Shown here: positions 30,620 to 31,802 of the stretch, one piece after another
Numbering within the stretch: the stretch's first letter is position 1
How the letters are laid out: each line of letters opens with the position of its first letter
NCBI GenBank assembly: GCA_910587085.1
Contig: CAJUMC010000033.1
Location: forward strand, 1 to 31,802
Reading direction: 5' to 3'
DNA from: an uncultured Lachnospiraceae bacterium
Lineage (GTDB): Bacteria; Bacillota; Clostridia; Lachnospirales; Lachnospiraceae
Length of the DNA stretch: 31,802 nt
Translations under genes and position numbers: made by a program
Notes under the pieces: generated by a model
Database searches by the model: none
The model's input: the letters and a program-made list of their open reading frames with translations, nothing else
Told to the model about the DNA's origin: nothing

Positions 30620-31802
30620 GGAAACGCTGATTTAATTCCCCGAAATGATAGAAGATGTGATAAAATAAGGGAAAGGGGGCGCTGGGTATGAAACAGGAAA
30701 GTTTTAGCGATATGGAATATAGATGCCGGAAAAAGAAAACAAAACGGGAAGAATTTCTGGAAATCATGGACGAGATCATCCCATGGGAGGAATGGGTATC
30801 GCTGGTCGTCCCCCACTATCCAACCGGGAAACGCGGCCGTCCGCCGATTGAGATAGAAACCATGCTGCGGATGTATCTGCTGCAATGCTGGTTCAGCTTA
30901 TCCGATGAAGGAGTAGAGGACGCAATTTATGACAGCTATGCCATGCGCAAATTTATGGGGATCAACTTTTTCGAGCAGGATGTTCCGGACGCCACGACCC
31001 TGCTGCACTTTCGGCATCTGTTGGAGGAGAAGGGCATCGGCAAGCTGTTTTTTGACGCAATCAACCGCTGCCTGGAACGTGCTGGACGGATGATGCGGGG
31101 CGGCAGCATCGTAGACGCCACGCTGATCAGCGCACCCAGCTCTACAAAAAACGCGGAGAAAAAACGGGATCCGGAAATGCACTCGGTGAAGAAGGGAAAC
31201 CAGTGGCATTTTGGTATGAAGTGCCACACCGGCGTGGATGCCGGGAGCGGCTTTGTCCACACAGTGGAGGCCACCGCCGCCAATGTCCACGACGTCACTG
31301 TAGCGGCAAGGCTTCTGCGGGAAGATGATAAGGCGGTCTACGGGGACAGCGCCTACCTTGGGATAGAGAAACGGGAAGAAATCAAAAGCAATCCGCAGCT
31401 TTCTGCCATTGAATACCGCATCAACCGCAGGCCGGGCCGGTTCCCCAGGGTTTCAGACAATGCCATTGACTGGGAGCGGCATATTGAAAACCGAAAATCT
31501 GCTGTACGCTGCAAGGTGGAGCATCCCTACAGGATTGTGAAGAACATTTTCGGTTTTCGAAAAGCCGTTTACCGGGGTCTGAGAAAAAATCTTAACCGAT
31601 TACACGTTCTCTTTGCCAGCGCAAATCTGTACATGCTTGCCAGGGCGGGCGGTTCCCTATGCCCCGCCTAAGGTTTTTGCGCCCTTCGACCGGGCTGGGA
31701 CTGGAAAAGCGAGGAATTCATCCCCCAATATGGCCCTTTATTGGTCGTTTTTATTACCTTCGTTTATTTGCCTGGCTTTTACCTGCTTTAATCAGTGCTT
31801 CC
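30620..31802 (+). mobile_element. IS5-family insertion sequence, apparently complete
   Basis: A 1183-bp element carries one transposase gene between imperfect terminal inverted repeats. The left end is 30620-30635 (GGAAACGCTGATTTAA) and the right end is 31787-31802, which reads GGAAGCACTGATTAAA on the other strand: 13 of 16 match. The left end is flanked by CTAA (30616-30619), the target duplication typical of the IS5 group. The window ends exactly at the right terminus, so the second copy of the duplication is outside. The 131 bp after the transposase carry only IS sequence. Confidence 0.9.
30688..31671 (+). CDS. IS5-family DDE transposase
   Basis: A 327-residue transposase for the surrounding element. 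An N-terminal DUF772-type domain (KRGRPPIEIETMLRMYLLQC, ...DATTLLHFRHLLEE) precedes the catalytic domain. The DDE residues are visible: Asp in GSIVDATLISAPS, Asp in AVYGDSAYLG, and Glu in RCKVEHPYRIVKNIFGFRK, the last in the IS5-type Y(2)R(3)E-like setting. The length is normal and there is no frameshift, so the gene may be active. Start 30688 is preceded by a purine-rich AAAGGGGG. It is divergent from the kinase operon. Confidence 0.95.
   Translation: MKQESFSDMEYRCRKKKTKREEFLEIMDEIIPWEEWVSLVVPHYPTGKRGRPPIEIETMLRMYLLQCWFSLSDEGVEDAIYDSYAMRKFMGINFFEQDVPDATTLLHFRHLLEEKGIGKLFFDAINRCLERAGRMMRGGSIVDATLISAPSSTKNAEKKRDPEMHSVKKGNQWHFGMKCHTGVDAGSGFVHTVEATAANVHDVTVAARLLREDDKAVYGDSAYLGIEKREEIKSNPQLSAIEYRINRRPGRFPRVSDNAIDWERHIENRKSAVRCKVEHPYRIVKNIFGFRKAVYRGLRKNLNRLHVLFASANLYMLARAGGSLCPA

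Overview
The window looks like chromosome from a moderately GC-rich, low-GC-phylum Clostridia, most likely a gut Lachnospiraceae. The reasons are strong AGGAGG-type ribosome binding sites, sigma-A promoters of the TTGACA-17-TATAAT kind, and a gene set typical of that family: paired DegV proteins, a DUF6106 protein, a TIGR01906/DUF1461 membrane protein, a BlaI/M56 pair, an LPXTG surface protein and a GH26 lipoprotein. No rRNA, tRNA or CRISPR array was seen, and genus assignment from sequence alone would be a guess.

Layout. 1-1240 is an accessory patch: a SymE-like toxin gene overlapping a small partner gene, then two convergent small Cro/C1-type regulators sharing a bidirectional terminator. 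It abuts a 5'-truncated sugar isomerase/epimerase (1246-1833), which is followed by a Gfo/Idh/MocA oxidoreductase whose 3' end seems frameshifted in a poly-A tract. On the minus strand, 3200-6362 is a blaI-blaR1-like regulator pair whose M56 sensor carries a large unusual extracytoplasmic part. 6732-8509 holds two DegV-family lipid-binding proteins. 8751-10788 is a kdgK-kduI operon for unsaturated uronate (pectin or glycosaminoglycan) breakdown, with a clear promoter and terminator.

11117-16016 is a glycan-related divergent pair: a 1141-residue sortase-anchored modular surface protein and a GH26 mannanase-like lipoprotein, driven by back-to-back promoters with repeated palindromic sites in the shared region. 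16150-19509 holds two tandem MutS-like ATPases that lack mismatch-recognition domains. Opposite them is an isolated FliK-like gene (20077-22269) with a sigma-D-like -10 box, whose terminator doubles as the Shine-Dalgarno of the next gene, a DUF1461 membrane protein. A membrane-anchored amidase (23057-23761), a 43-bp tandem repeat array, guaB and a DUF6106 gene follow.

26697-30521 is a two-gene signalling operon: a hybrid histidine kinase, then an HD-GYP-like protein. A complete IS5-family element (30620-31802) sits right upstream of the kinase promoter and ends exactly at the window edge.

Together the window mixes carbohydrate capture and breakdown (GH26, LPXTG protein, KduI/KdgK, sugar oxidoreductase), envelope sensing and remodelling (BlaR1-like, amidase, DegV, kinase/HD-GYP) and housekeeping (guaB), with mobile DNA at both ends. 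The parts least explained by known biology are the MutS-like pair, the isolated FliK-like gene with its regulatory signals, the intergenic repeat arrays and the modular surface protein.
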